Assembly (NCBI GenBank): GCA_964235495.1
Contig: CAXSAX010000020.1
Location: 3,268 to 67,267 of the forward strand
DNA: 64,000 nucleotides
Direction of reading: 5' to 3'
From: LMUY01 sp964235495
GTDB lineage: Bacteria; Pseudomonadota; Alphaproteobacteria; Acetobacterales; Acetobacteraceae
This document shows, piece by piece, positions 17,562 to 27,164 of the stretch. A program made the position numbers and the translations under genes. Under the pieces are notes generated by a model. The model was not told the DNA's origin, did not search any database, and saw only the letters and a program-made list of their open reading frames with translations. Numbering within the stretch: the first letter of the stretch is position 1; every line of letters starts with the position of its first letter.

Positions 17562-20500
17562 TCAGCCCGGCCCAGGCAACACCGGGTGCTTGTCGGGCGC
17601 GGCCGGCTGCACGAACGTCGGCGGCGGATGCTTCCGCAGCAGCGCCATCGCTGCATCCACCGCCCGTTCGAGCTGGGGGTCGTGCCCTTGGCGCATCTGC
17701 TCCGGGTCGGCAGGCACCTCGATGTCCGGCGGGATGCCGATGTTCTCGACCTCCCATTGGCCCTGGGTGCCGTAGATCGCCCAGCGCGGCGCGGTGACGG
17801 TGCCGCCGTCCATCAGCTTCGGGTAGCCGCCGATGCCCACCAGGCCGCCCCAGGTGCGCTCGCCCACCAGCGGCCCGATCCCGTTCTTGCGGAACAGCCA
17901 GGGCAGCGCATCGCCGCCGGAGCCGGACATCTCGTTGATGATCATCACTTTGGGCCCGAAGATCGCCTGCGCCGGCTCGACGACCGCCTCGCCCTCGCGC
18001 GTCTCGTTGACCATCTGCGGCGTGCGCCGGAGCTGGTCGATGATGTAGTCGGCGATGTCGCCGCCATGGTTGAAGCGCTCGTCGATCACCGCCGCCTGAT
18101 GCCCGACCTGGGCGAAGTAGTAGCGGTTGAAGTTGGCGAAGCCGCCGCTCTCGGTGTCGGGCAGGTAGACGTAGGCGACCGCGCCGCCGGACAGCCGATC
18201 GACGGCATGGCGGTTCTGCTCCATCCAGGATCGCAGCCGCAGGTCGGTTTCGCTCGCCACCGGCACCACCGTCACCTGGCGCGCGCCTTGGCCGTCGGCG
18301 GTCGGCCCCACCGTCAGCACGGTGCGCTTGTCGGCCAGGCCGTCGAACGCCGCATACAGCTCCCGATCCACCGGCACGGGACGGCCGTTCACCGCGAGCA
18401 GGAACTCGCCCTCGCCCACCTGGATTCCCGGCTGGCTCAGCGGCGCCACCAGCTTCGGGTTCCAGTTCTCGCCGCGCAGGATGCGGGTGATCTGCCAGTG
18501 GCCATCGGACACGGCATAGTCGGCGCCGAGCAGGCCGACCTTGGCCTTGGGCTGGTCGGGCAGCTCGGCGGCGCGGATGAAAGTGTGGCCGACGGCGATG
18601 TTGCCCGTCATCTCCTGCAGCAGGACGGTGAGGTCCTGCCGGGCGCCGAGACCGGCCAGGAACGGCGCGTAGGTGCGGATCGCCGCTTGCTCGTCCAAGC
18701 CGTGCAAATGCGGGTCGTAGAAGAAGTCGCGCTCGATGCGCCAAGTCTCGTAGAACATCTGCCGCCATTCGGCGCGCGGATCGACCCAGACCGAAACCTG
18801 GTCCAGCTTCAGCGTGTGCTGGGCGTCGTCGCCCTCCGGCTTGGGCGCCGCGTCCGCCGGCGCCGTAGCCGGCTCATTCTTGCTCTCCACCTTGAGCGGC
18901 GCGTCCGCTGGCGCAACGATCCAGGCTTTCTTGCGCTCCAGCAGCATGTGCGCGCCATCCGCCGACAGCGAGAAGCTGCCGGCCTTCAGCTCGTCCGCGA
19001 GCGGCTTGTTCTCGCGCTTCTTGAGGTCGAACCGGGACAAGGCCTGCGGCGGCTCGTCCTCGTGGTCCTGCAAATCCCCGTCGGTCTGCGCTGCCGGCTT
19101 GGTGAGGGTGTACACCACGCCCTCGGCGCCGGTTTCCAGCCCTGCAAAGTTGGCCCGCTCGATCGGCAGCGCCACGATGCGCTGGTCCAGCCGGTCGGCA
19201 TCGATCGTCACTGGGGCCGGCGCCAGATGGCCCTGCGGCTTCGCCGAGCCTGCGCCGGATGCCGGGTGGGGCGATGCCTCGGACGGGTCGTTGGTCAACG
19301 AATCGGGCGTCGATGCGGGCTGACTCCCATCTTGCGACGAATGGGCGTCGGCGGTCCTGGGGCCGGGATGCGGCTGCTCGGACGCGCTCTCCTCGTCGCT
19401 CTGCGGCGCGACCGGGGAGGGCAGGTCCTTGCGGAGCACCATCACGTAGGCCGTGCCGTCCACCGCCCGCCCCATGGACGACATGTCGAGCCAGCCGGCG
19501 CCGAGCCCGACGCTGGTGCTGGCGGTGAAGTAGAGGTACTTGCCGTTGCGGTCGAAGCGAGGGAACGCCACGTCGCTCAGCCCATCGGTCAGCTGCATGG
19601 CCTGGCCGGTGTCGAGCGAGTAGGCGAAGGCCGCATGCAGGTGGTTGGGCAGCTGCTTGGTGTAGCTGATCCAACGGCTGTCGAACGACCAGGCCGGGTC
19701 GAAGCGGAAGAACGGCGTGTCGTAGCGGTCGGTGTCCACCTTCACCGGCTTGGCCGCACCGGACAGGTCGACCATCCACAGCGTGAGCCGCTTGTCGTGA
19801 TAGACCAGCTTCTGGGAGTCCGGCGACCAGTGGATGTCGTAGAAGAACGACCCGGGCTGGCCGAGCGCGATGATGCGGACCGCGCCCAGGCCGTCGGCTT
19901 GGCGGATGTGCAGCGCATGTTCGCCGGACTCGTCCGAGAAGTAGGCGACGCTCCGGCCGTCCGGCGACGGCGCCGGGTCACGGTCTGCGATGCCGGGGGA
20001 CTGGGTGAGGTTGCGCACATCGCCCTTGTCGGCCGGCACGGAGAGGATTTCGCCGTGCGCCTCGATCACCACCCGCTTGCCGGATGCGGTGATGCGGGCA
20101 TGCTCGACCTGGTCCGGCTTGATGACCTGGAAGTGCGGCCGGACCTGCGGCAGGTCGGCGTTCAAGGTCACCGGCACGACGTCCAGCTGGCCGCTCTCCG
20201 TGTGAAACAGCTCCAGCCGGCCGAAATGGTCGATGACGATGCCATCGGGCCCGGCGGAGGCTGAGGCCATGGAGAAGCCGTGCGCGTTGTCCACGAGCCG
20301 GGTCATGGAGCCGCCCTCGGGATCGTAGGCGTACAGCGTGGTGGGGCCGTCGCGGTCGGACAGGAGATAGACCTTGCCGCCGACCCACATCGGGTCGCGG
20401 TCGTTGCTGTTCGGGCGCGGGATCGGCGAGACGTGGGAGTCGCTCAGCCGGGCGATCCAGATCCGCGCCGTCTGGCCGCCGCGATAGCCCTTCCAGGCTG

Positions 20501-21077
20501 GCTGCCATTGGCTGATCGGCGAGTAGGCGATCTGGCTGCCATCCGGCGAGAAGCTGCCTTGCTCGCCGGAGGGCAGCGGCAGCAGCGTCGGCACGCCGCC
20601 GCCCGCCGGCACGAGATAGAGCTGGTCGAGGTCGCGCGGGACGATGCGCGGGCTGCGGAACAGGATCGACTGGCCGTCCGGCGTCCATCCGACCGCCTCG
20701 TCATTGCCGGGGTGGAAGGTCAGCCGCTGCGGCTCGCCGCCCTCGGAGGCGACGACATAGACGTCGGTGTTGCCATCGTAGCAGCCGGTGAAGGCGATCC
20801 TGCTGCCATCGGGCGAGAAGATCGGATGACTTAGCTGACCCTGGCCGGTGACCAGCCGCTCGGCACGGCCGCCCGTGCGCGGCACCGTCCAGATCTCGCC
20901 GGCATGGTCGAAGGCGATGCTGGTGCGCGACAGGGTTGGATGCTGCAGCAGCAGCGGCGCTTCGGGGGCGGTCGGCCAGGCCTGCCCGGCGGGCGCGGGT
21001 TGCGCGAAGGCCGGCTGCGCGAAGGCCGGGGCCGCCACAAGAAGCGAGAAGCCGAGCACGATCAGGCTGTGACGCAA
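17562..21077 (-). CDS. tricorn-like protease (S41), secreted
   Basis: Large peptidase of 1,171 residues with a signal peptide followed by a short AQPAFAQPA repeat. Two WD/TolB-like propellers (about 45-570) carry repeats such as PIFSPDGSRIAFTG. A low-complexity Ser/Pro/Asp linker follows at about 570-640. The C-terminal half has a tricorn core, a PDZ-like segment (LVAPLSQPGIQVGEGEFLLA) and the S41 domain. The predicted nucleophile is S1053 in MSGSGGD, followed by TWGGLVGIGGYPK and VENIGIPPDIEV, as in tricorn protease. It degrades oligopeptides; here the signal peptide suggests a periplasmic role. The start at 21077 is divergent from an aldo/keto reductase. Confidence 0.9.
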   Translation of the reverse strand: MRHSLIVLGFSLLVAAPAFAQPAFAQPAPAGQAWPTAPEAPLLLQHPTLSRTSIAFDHAGEIWTVPRTGGRAERLVTGQGQLSHPIFSPDGSRIAFTGCYDGNTDVYVVASEGGEPQRLTFHPGNDEAVGWTPDGQSILFRSPRIVPRDLDQLYLVPAGGGVPTLLPLPSGEQGSFSPDGSQIAYSPISQWQPAWKGYRGGQTARIWIARLSDSHVSPIPRPNSNDRDPMWVGGKVYLLSDRDGPTTLYAYDPEGGSMTRLVDNAHGFSMASASAGPDGIVIDHFGRLELFHTESGQLDVVPVTLNADLPQVRPHFQVIKPDQVEHARITASGKRVVIEAHGEILSVPADKGDVRNLTQSPGIADRDPAPSPDGRSVAYFSDESGEHALHIRQADGLGAVRIIALGQPGSFFYDIHWSPDSQKLVYHDKRLTLWMVDLSGAAKPVKVDTDRYDTPFFRFDPAWSFDSRWISYTKQLPNHLHAAFAYSLDTGQAMQLTDGLSDVAFPRFDRNGKYLYFTASTSVGLGAGWLDMSSMGRAVDGTAYVMVLRKDLPSPVAPQSDEESASEQPHPGPRTADAHSSQDGSQPASTPDSLTNDPSEASPHPASGAGSAKPQGHLAPAPVTIDADRLDQRIVALPIERANFAGLETGAEGVVYTLTKPAAQTDGDLQDHEDEPPQALSRFDLKKRENKPLADELKAGSFSLSADGAHMLLERKKAWIVAPADAPLKVESKNEPATAPADAAPKPEGDDAQHTLKLDQVSVWVDPRAEWRQMFYETWRIERDFFYDPHLHGLDEQAAIRTYAPFLAGLGARQDLTVLLQEMTGNIAVGHTFIRAAELPDQPKAKVGLLGADYAVSDGHWQITRILRGENWNPKLVAPLSQPGIQVGEGEFLLAVNGRPVPVDRELYAAFDGLADKRTVLTVGPTADGQGARQVTVVPVASETDLRLRSWMEQNRHAVDRLSGGAVAYVYLPDTESGGFANFNRYYFAQVGHQAAVIDERFNHGGDIADYIIDQLRRTPQMVNETREGEAVVEPAQAIFGPKVMIINEMSGSGGDALPWLFRKNGIGPLVGERTWGGLVGIGGYPKLMDGGTVTAPRWAIYGTQGQWEVENIGIPPDIEVPADPEQMRQGHDPQLERAVDAAMALLRKHPPPTFVQPAAPDKHPVLPGPG

Positions 21078-21193
21078 CGGGGATCCTCACGACGACCAGG
21101 GTTCGACGCAACCTCCCAGGGGTTTGAGACGCTGACAAGCGGTGCCAGGGCTGCTGGGGCAAGGTCGCGGCGCGGCTGCAACGGAGAACGACA

Positions 21194-22177
21194 GTGGAAT
21201 ACGTCAGACTGGGCCATAGCGGCCTGAAGGTTTCGCGCCTGTGCCTCGGCTGCATGACCTATGGCGAGCCGTCGCGCGGCAACCATGAGTGGACCCTCGA
21301 CGAGGAGGCCAGCCGCCCGTTCATCCGCGAGGCGCTGGAAGCCGGCATCACCTTCTTCGACACCGCCAACGTGTATTCCGATGGCTCCAGCGAGGAGATT
21401 CTCGGCCGGGCGATCCGCGACTTCGCCCGGCGCGACGAATTGGTGATCGCGAGCAAGGTGCACGGCGCGATGGGCACGGGGGCGAACCAGCGGGGCCTCT
21501 CGCGCAAGGCGATCCTCGCCGAGATCGACCAGTCGCTGCGCCGGCTCGGCACCGACTACATCGACCTCTACCAGATTCACCGCTTCGACGCCGAGACGCC
21601 GGTCGAGGAGACGCTGGAGGCGCTGCACGACGTGGTGAAGGCCGGCAAGGCCCGCTACATCGGCGCCTCGTCGATGCATGCCTGGCAGTTCTGCAAGGCG
21701 CTGCACCTCGCCGACCGGAACGGCTGGACCCGTTTCGTCTCCATGCAGAACCACATGAACCTGCTGTATCGCGAGGAGGAGCGCGAGATGGTCGGGCTCT
21801 GCCTGGAGGAGGGCATCGGCATCATCCCCTGGAGCCCGCTGGCGCGCGGCAAGCTGGCCCGGCCCAACGACACGGGGGCCGACACCAAGCGCGGCCAGAC
21901 CGACGCGTTCTCCCGCAAGCTGTACGACGCGACCGAGCAGGCCGACCGCGCGGTGGTGGACGCTGTGGGCGAGGTCGCGGCCGCCCGCGGCGTTCCCCGC
22001 GCGGCGGTCGCGCTGGCCTGGCTGCTGGGCAAGCCCGGCATCACCGCGCCGATCATCGGCGCGTCGAAGCCGCATCACATCAAGGATGCGCTGTCCGCCT
22101 TGTCGCTTGTGCTGAGCGAGGACGAGACCGCCCGCCTGGAGGCGGCCTACGTCCCGCACAACGTCGCCGGCTTCTAA
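21194..22177 (+). CDS. aldo/keto reductase
   Basis: NADP-dependent TIM-barrel reductase of 327 residues. It has MEYVRLGHSGLKVSRLCLG, the catalytic FFDTANVYSDGSSE (Asp and Tyr), a Lys in VIASKVHG, the His in YIDLYQIHRFD, and IIGASKPHHIKDAL for cofactor binding near the C-terminus. It is closest in style to the YakC/Tas-like group acting on small aldehydes and ketones; the substrate cannot be given. It diverges from the tricorn-like gene across 116 bases. A copy of the dispersed palindromic repeat follows it. Confidence 0.88.
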   Translation: MEYVRLGHSGLKVSRLCLGCMTYGEPSRGNHEWTLDEEASRPFIREALEAGITFFDTANVYSDGSSEEILGRAIRDFARRDELVIASKVHGAMGTGANQRGLSRKAILAEIDQSLRRLGTDYIDLYQIHRFDAETPVEETLEALHDVVKAGKARYIGASSMHAWQFCKALHLADRNGWTRFVSMQNHMNLLYREEEREMVGLCLEEGIGIIPWSPLARGKLARPNDTGADTKRGQTDAFSRKLYDATEQADRAVVDAVGEVAAARGVPRAAVALAWLLGKPGITAPIIGASKPHHIKDALSALSLVLSEDETARLEAAYVPHNVAGF

Positions 22178-22273
22178 CAGGGTGCTGAAAGCCGAAGCCA
22201 GCGCTTGCAGGGCTCTCCCTTCGTGGGCCTTCCAATCGCCTGAAGCAGGCGATTGGAACCTTCGGCCCACTCC

Positions 22274-22367
22274 GCCCTGCACCCGAAAAGGGATAGTGAT
22301 CCCCTTTGCCCCTCATGCCAGGTGTCCAGAGGACGACTGTTCTCTGGTGGGGTTCGGGGCAAAGCCC
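22274..22367 (-). repeat. dispersed intergenic palindromic repeat, copy A
   Basis: On the minus strand it reads GGCTTTGCCCCGAACCCC, ACCAGAGAAC, GTCCTCTGGACACCTG and ends TCGGGTGCAGGGC. The same modules occur in the same order at 49713, 53724 and partly at 38587. It lies between convergent aldo/keto reductase and alcohol dehydrogenase genes. Internal palindromes could fold in RNA and terminate transcription. Confidence 0.75.
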
Positions 22368-22547
22368 TGACCTTTGCTTCGCAGAGTTCTTCAGCGCTCT
22401 GCTAGGACGTCATCCAACCCAAAAGGGTCACCCATCGGACATGGCGGCCACTTAGCTGAAACCCAGGCTGCCAGCCGACCTCTGTTCGCCCATTCATCAC
22501 CAGGGTCCTGTCCTCAAGCGGGGTCGGCGCGTCAACGCTTCGCCTCG

Positions 22548-23603
22548 TCAAGCCGCCCGCAGCACCAGCCGTCCCGTCACCTTGCCGTCGCGCAGCCGCA
22601 TCAGCGCGGCGTTGGCCTCCGGCATCGGCACCGTCGTGTACGCCATGGGCCGCAGCTTGCCGGTCTGCCCCAGCGCCACCAGCTCGCGCAGCTCCTTCGG
22701 GTTGCCCACGTAGCTGCCCCCCATCGTCAGCTCCCGCATCGCCATGACCGGCAGCATGACGGTGAAGTCGCCGCCGAACAGGCCGACCTGCACCAGCCGG
22801 CCGCCCTTGGCCAGCGCGGCGAAGGCGAAGCGGGCGGTGGCGGCGCCGTTCACCAGGTCGATCACTGCGCGCACCGGGCCGCCGGCGGCCGCCAGGATGC
22901 GGTCGGTCACGTCCTCGCCGGAGCCGTCCACCACCTGCGTGGCGCCGGCGGCGGTGGCGGCGGCGCGCTTCTCCTCGCTGATGTCCACCACGACGATGCG
23001 GCGGTGGTCCAGCGCCCTCAGCACGGCGATGGCGTTCAGCCCCAGCCCGCCGGCGCCGACGATCACCACGGGGAAATCGGGCGGCAGCGGCATGATCTTC
23101 TTGATGGCGGAGTACACGGTGATGCCGCTGCACGCGTAGGTGGCGGCGAGCGCCGGGTCGATGGTGCCGGGATCCACCAGGTGGCTCGGCTGCATCGCCA
23201 GCACGTGGGTCGCGTAGCCGCCGTTCTGGTAGATGCCGATCGAGCGGCCCTGCGCGCACATGTTGTCCTCCTCGGCGAGGCAGCGCTCGCACCGGCCGCA
23301 GCCGACCCAAGGGTACACGATCCGCACGTCCCCCACCGCCACGCCCGCCGCGTCCGGCCCGAGCTTGACGACGCGGCCGACGATCTCGTGCCCCATGGCG
23401 AGCGGCAGCACCACGCCGCGGTCCTTCAGCGACATGCGGTTGCCGCCGCCGACGTCGTAGTAACCTTCCCAGATGTGCAGGTCCGAGTGGCACACGCCGC
23501 AATGGGTGACCTCCAGCAGCACCTGCTCGCCGGTGGGCTCCGGAGTCGGCAGCTCCATCTCCCGCAGGGCGGCCCCGTTCTCGACCACGGCCCAGGCGCG
23601 CAT
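22548..23603 (-). CDS. zinc-dependent alcohol dehydrogenase
   Basis: Medium-chain dehydrogenase of 351 residues. Catalytic zinc ligands are in HCGVCHSDLH and LAMGHEIVG. The structural zinc site has four cysteines in VGCGRCERCLAEEDNMC, and the NAD-binding fold has VGAGGLGLNA with the acid in VVDISEEK. It oxidises or reduces small alcohols or aldehydes; the substrate is not known. The frame extends to 23678, but the ATG at 23603 has GAGGGAGG upstream and starts the conserved fold. It appears to be a single-gene unit. Confidence 0.9.
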   Translation of the reverse strand: MRAWAVVENGAALREMELPTPEPTGEQVLLEVTHCGVCHSDLHIWEGYYDVGGGNRMSLKDRGVVLPLAMGHEIVGRVVKLGPDAAGVAVGDVRIVYPWVGCGRCERCLAEEDNMCAQGRSIGIYQNGGYATHVLAMQPSHLVDPGTIDPALAATYACSGITVYSAIKKIMPLPPDFPVVIVGAGGLGLNAIAVLRALDHRRIVVVDISEEKRAAATAAGATQVVDGSGEDVTDRILAAAGGPVRAVIDLVNGAATARFAFAALAKGGRLVQVGLFGGDFTVMLPVMAMRELTMGGSYVGNPKELRELVALGQTGKLRPMAYTTVPMPEANAALMRLRDGKVTGRLVLRAA

Positions 23604-23706
23604 CCCAGCCTCCCTCGCTTTTGCCCGGGAATGACACACCCGGCCCGCCGCCGGGTCAACGCCCGCTTGGCTTTGCAAGCCTGGTGCGGGGGGCTAGAAC
23701 AAAGGC

Positions 23707-23958
23707 ATGAGCGGGAACGGCGCAGACCTCGGGGCCATCTACCAGGCCATCATCGCGATCTCGAACGAGCTGCGATCGTTCAAGGCCGAGATGGGGGCGT
23801 TCAAGGTCGAGATGCGGGCTGAGTTCCGCGAGGTGCGCGCCGAGATCGCCGAGCTGCGGCAAACCGTGCGCGACTATCACGGCTCGGTCATCGGCCACGG
23901 CGTGCTGATCACCGAGCTGGACGAGCGGGTCACGCGGCTGGAACAATCCCGCTCGTGA
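23707..23958 (+). CDS. small coiled-coil protein
   Basis: Protein of 83 residues, almost wholly a coiled coil with regular heptads: AIIAISNELRSFKAEM, FKVEMRAEFREVRAEIAEL and ITELDERVTRLEQS. No membrane helix or known domain. It is 27 bases before the dehydrogenase gene at 23986 and could be translated with it. Small proteins of this shape are common and poorly described; the window has another coiled-coil miniprotein at 52365, which differs in having a membrane helix. Confidence 0.6.
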   Translation: MSGNGADLGAIYQAIIAISNELRSFKAEMGAFKVEMRAEFREVRAEIAELRQTVRDYHGSVIGHGVLITELDERVTRLEQSRS

Positions 23959-23985
23959 CAGCAACGTCCGTCTGATCGGGCCGCC

Positions 23986-25059
23986 ATGCGCACCCACCGG
24001 ATCGCCGCCATTCCCGCCGACGGCATCGGCCCCGAGGTCATCGCCGCCGGGCTGGAGGCGCTGGACACGCTGGCCGCGCGCGACGGCGGCTTCTCCCTGC
24101 AGATCGACCAGTACGACTGGGGTAGCGAGCGCTATCGCCGCACCGGCGCGCTGATGCCGGCGGACGGGCTGGAGCAGCTGCGCACGGCGGATGCGATCTA
24201 TTTCGGCGCCGTCGGCGCGCCGGACATCCCGGACCACGTGACGCTGTGGGGCCTGCGCCTGCCGATCTGCCAGGGCTTCGACCAGTACGCCAACGTCCGC
24301 CCCACCCGCATCCTGCCCGGCGTCACCAGCCCGCTGCGCCGCGTGGGCGTGGGTGACCTCGATTGGCTCATCATCCGCGAGAACAGCGAGGGCGAGTATG
24401 CCGGCCATGGCGGCCGCGCCCATCGCGGCCTGCCGGAGGAGGTCGCCACTGAGGTCGCGATCTTCACCCGGGTCGGCGTGGAGCGGATCATGCGCTACGC
24501 GTTCCAGTCCGCCCAGGCTCGCCCCGCCCGGCACCTCACGGTGGTCACCAAGTCCAACGCGCAGCGCCACGGCATGGTGTTCTGGGACGAGGTCGCCGCC
24601 CTCGTGGCGCCCGACTTCCCGGACGTGGCCTGGGACAAGGAGCTGGTGGACGCCATGACGGTCCGCATGGTGAACCGCCCCGGCAGCATCGACACGGTGG
24701 TCGCCACCAACCTGCACGCCGACATCCTGAGCGACCTGGCCGCGGCCCTCGCCGGCTCGCTCGGCATCGCCCCCACCGGCAATGTGGACCCGCAACGGCG
24801 CTTCCCCTCGATGTTCGAGCCAATCCACGGCTCCGCCTTCGACATCACCGGCAAGGGCATCGCGAACCCGGTGGCGAGCTTCTGGACGGCGGCGATGATG
24901 CTGGACCACTTGGGCGAGGCGGCGGCGGGGCAGCGGTTGATGGCGGCAGTGGAGCAGGTGTGCGCCGCCGGGCTGCTGACGCCGGACCTGGGCGGCACCG
25001 CCACCACCGCCGAGGTGACGCGCGCGGTGTGCGAGGCGATCCGCGGCGGCAATGCGTGA
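23986..25059 (+). CDS. ttuC: tartrate dehydrogenase/decarboxylase-like (isopropylmalate dehydrogenase family)
   Basis: Decarboxylating beta-hydroxyacid dehydrogenase of 357 residues, NAD- and divalent-metal-dependent. It opens with IAAIPADGIGPEVIAAGLEA and has IIRENSEGEYAG, VTKSNAQRHG, the metal-binding DILSDLAAALAGSLGIAPTG and the dinucleotide-binding FEPIHGSAFDITGKGIANP. The sequence around YANVRPTRILPG is closer to tartrate/D-malate dehydrogenases than to LeuB. Its stop overlaps the mazG start, so the two are translationally coupled. The substrate (tartrate or D-malate) cannot be settled from sequence alone. Confidence 0.85.
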   Translation: MRTHRIAAIPADGIGPEVIAAGLEALDTLAARDGGFSLQIDQYDWGSERYRRTGALMPADGLEQLRTADAIYFGAVGAPDIPDHVTLWGLRLPICQGFDQYANVRPTRILPGVTSPLRRVGVGDLDWLIIRENSEGEYAGHGGRAHRGLPEEVATEVAIFTRVGVERIMRYAFQSAQARPARHLTVVTKSNAQRHGMVFWDEVAALVAPDFPDVAWDKELVDAMTVRMVNRPGSIDTVVATNLHADILSDLAAALAGSLGIAPTGNVDPQRRFPSMFEPIHGSAFDITGKGIANPVASFWTAAMMLDHLGEAAAGQRLMAAVEQVCAAGLLTPDLGGTATTAEVTRAVCEAIRGGNA

Positions 25060-25847
25060 GCGACCCAGCGGCCGAAGCCGAGCTGCGCCGCCTGCTGGAC
25101 GTCATGGCCCGGCTGCGCGCGACGGACGGCTGCCCCTGGGACCGGGCGCAGGACTTCGACACCATCGCGCCCTACACGGTCGAGGAAGCCTACGAGGTCG
25201 CCGACGCCATCGCCCGGCGGGACTGGGCCGGGCTGCCGGACGAGCTGGGCGACCTGCTGTTCCAGGTGGTCTACCACGCCCGGCTGGCGGAGGAGGCGGG
25301 CCGCTTCGCCTTTGCGGACGTGGCGCGCGGCATCGCCGACAAGATGGTGCGCCGCCACCCGCACGTCTTTGCCGACGCCCCACCGCAGCCGGGCGGCTGG
25401 GAAGCCGGCAAGACGGCCGAGCGCCTCGCTCGCAACGAGCATGGCACGCTCGCCGGCGTGCCGGTCGGCCTGCCCGGATTGACCCGCGCCGCCAAGCTCA
25501 CGGCGCGGGCCGCCCGGGTCGGGTTCGACTGGCCGGACGCCGCGGCGGTGCTGGAGAAGCTGGCCGAGGAGACCGCCGAGTTGCGCACCGAACTGCCCGC
25601 CGCCGACCCGGCGCGGCTTCAGGACGAGTTGGGTGACATGCTGTTTGTGCTGGCCAACCTCGCTCGCAAGCTTGGGCTGAACCCGGAAACCTGCCTGCAA
25701 GCGGCGAACGCCAAGTTCACCCGGCGGTTCGAGGCCGTGGAGGACCGGCTCGCGGCAGCGGGCATCACGCTGGCAGAGGCGGGGCTGGCGCGCATGGAGG
25801 CGGCTTGGCAGGCGGTGAAGTCGGCGGAGCGGCCGCCCGGGACGTAG
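25056..25847 (+). CDS. mazG: nucleoside triphosphate pyrophosphohydrolase MazG
   Basis: Enzyme of 263 residues with two tandem MazG domains, which hydrolyses NTPs to NMP and pyrophosphate and clears aberrant nucleotides. Domain 1 has CPWDRAQDFDTIAPYTVEEA and the metal-binding DELGDLLFQVVYH; domain 2 has EKLAEETAEL and DELGDMLFVLANLAR. The GTG at 25056 overlaps the preceding stop as GTGA and gives the usual length for the family. Its 3' end overlaps the convergent GT87 gene by 83 bases. Confidence 0.9.
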   Translation: MSDPAAEAELRRLLDVMARLRATDGCPWDRAQDFDTIAPYTVEEAYEVADAIARRDWAGLPDELGDLLFQVVYHARLAEEAGRFAFADVARGIADKMVRRHPHVFADAPPQPGGWEAGKTAERLARNEHGTLAGVPVGLPGLTRAAKLTARAARVGFDWPDAAAVLEKLAEETAELRTELPAADPARLQDELGDMLFVLANLARKLGLNPETCLQAANAKFTRRFEAVEDRLAAAGITLAEAGLARMEAAWQAVKSAERPPGT

Positions 25848-27039
25848 CGCCGGCGCGGGCCGCATGGGCCGCCGCCGAGAACAGGCGGCGCTCCCATCGG
25901 ACATGGTGGGCCAGCACTATGCTCAGCAGCGCTGCACAGGGCACCCCAACGGGGACCAGCGGCGCCGCGAACGTCGAAAGGACGGCGAGCGCCAGCACAT
26001 CCGATTGCCACGCAGGCGTCCCGTCGCGCTGCGCCAGGCGGGCCAGGAACGCCGCCGCCACGCCCAGCAGCATCATGTCCCAGACCAGCACGTAGGGCGT
26101 GGCCAGCGCCGTGCCGAGCGCGGTCAGCGCGCTACGAACCTCGTGGGAGAACGGACGCGCGCCGATATAGGCCACGCCCAGCACGGCGCCGCCCGCCACC
26201 AGCGCCTGGGCCGCGACGGCGCCCGGGTAACCCACTCCCAACCAGCGCAGCAGGCCGAACACGCTTTGCAGGATGCCCCAGTGGATCGCCTGCCCGTCCA
26301 GCAGCACGTGGGCGCTACGCCCGCCGGAGTGGAGGAACGCCGACCAGCTTGCCGCGCCGTAGCGCCAGGCGGAAGCGGCCACCATCACTCCGGCCGTGGC
26401 CGCAGCGCTTCCCAAGGCGCGCCAGTTCCGCGTGGCCAGCAGCAGGACCGGCAGCATGGCCGCGAGCTGCGGCTTGTACGTCAGCAAGCCCGCCAGGACC
26501 CCGGCGGCCAACGGCCGGCTCGGGGCGAGCAACAGCCCGCCCCCGAGCAGCGCCGCGTTGAGGAAGCCGTTCTGGCCGTACCAAAACTCGGCCCAGCTCA
26601 GCGTGCAGGCCAGCGCTCCCACCGCGGCATCCCGCCCCCCGATGGCGAACGCCACGCCCGCGAACAAGCCGAACGCGCCCAAGGACCAGGCGAGATGGGC
26701 ATCCTGCAGCGGGAGCCAGTCCAGCGGCTCCAGCAGCAGGAGAAACGACGGCGGATAGAGCCATGGCAGGAACGGGACGGCCTGCCGGCCCATGATGGCC
26801 TGCATCTCGGGACGCAGCATGTCCCAGTTGTAGAGCCCGGCCGCGCCGACCCGTGCCACGGCCCGGCCGACGGCGTAGAAGCACATGAAGTCGTTGGCGC
26901 TGCCCGCATCCGCGAAGCCGCCACGGGCGATGCTCAGCAAACTGCCCAGGGCGCAGGTGCCCAGCACGGCCAGCGCGCAAGGCAGGATGACCCGGCGCCT
27001 GATCGACCAGCGCGGCTTGTCTCGCCGGATCATCCACAC
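25765..27039 (-). CDS. GT87-family membrane glycosyltransferase (DUF2029)
   Basis: Integral membrane protein of 424 residues with about nine or ten helices. An N-terminal loop DFMCFYAVGRAVARVGAAGL, with an acidic residue near the first helix, and FLPWLYPPSFLLLLEPL are typical of the GT87/DUF2029 mannosyltransferase-like family that uses polyprenyl-phosphate sugars. The C-terminal 35 residues are Pro/Ala-rich and are encoded opposite the mazG 3' end, an 83-base convergent overlap. Donor and acceptor are unknown. Confidence 0.75.
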   Translation of the reverse strand: MWMIRRDKPRWSIRRRVILPCALAVLGTCALGSLLSIARGGFADAGSANDFMCFYAVGRAVARVGAAGLYNWDMLRPEMQAIMGRQAVPFLPWLYPPSFLLLLEPLDWLPLQDAHLAWSLGAFGLFAGVAFAIGGRDAAVGALACTLSWAEFWYGQNGFLNAALLGGGLLLAPSRPLAAGVLAGLLTYKPQLAAMLPVLLLATRNWRALGSAAATAGVMVAASAWRYGAASWSAFLHSGGRSAHVLLDGQAIHWGILQSVFGLLRWLGVGYPGAVAAQALVAGGAVLGVAYIGARPFSHEVRSALTALGTALATPYVLVWDMMLLGVAAAFLARLAQRDGTPAWQSDVLALAVLSTFAAPLVPVGVPCAALLSIVLAHHVRWERRLFSAAAHAARAGATSRAAAPPTSPPAKPPPCAPAPPLPA

Positions 27040-27164
27040 CCCTCGCCCACCGGCCCCGCAGGCATCTTGCCGCGATGGCGGTTAGCACCTGGTAAATCGA
27101 GGCGGAGGCGGCCCGGCAGACCACGAGGCGCGAGGACCCGGTGGCCGCCATCGCGGCGGGGCGG

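Noticed and set aside
17586..20264. 892-codon open frame antisense to the tricorn-like gene
   Set aside because: Its composition is His/Arg/Gly-rich with no domain; long antisense frames are expected in high-GC genes, and the other strand has full family motifs.
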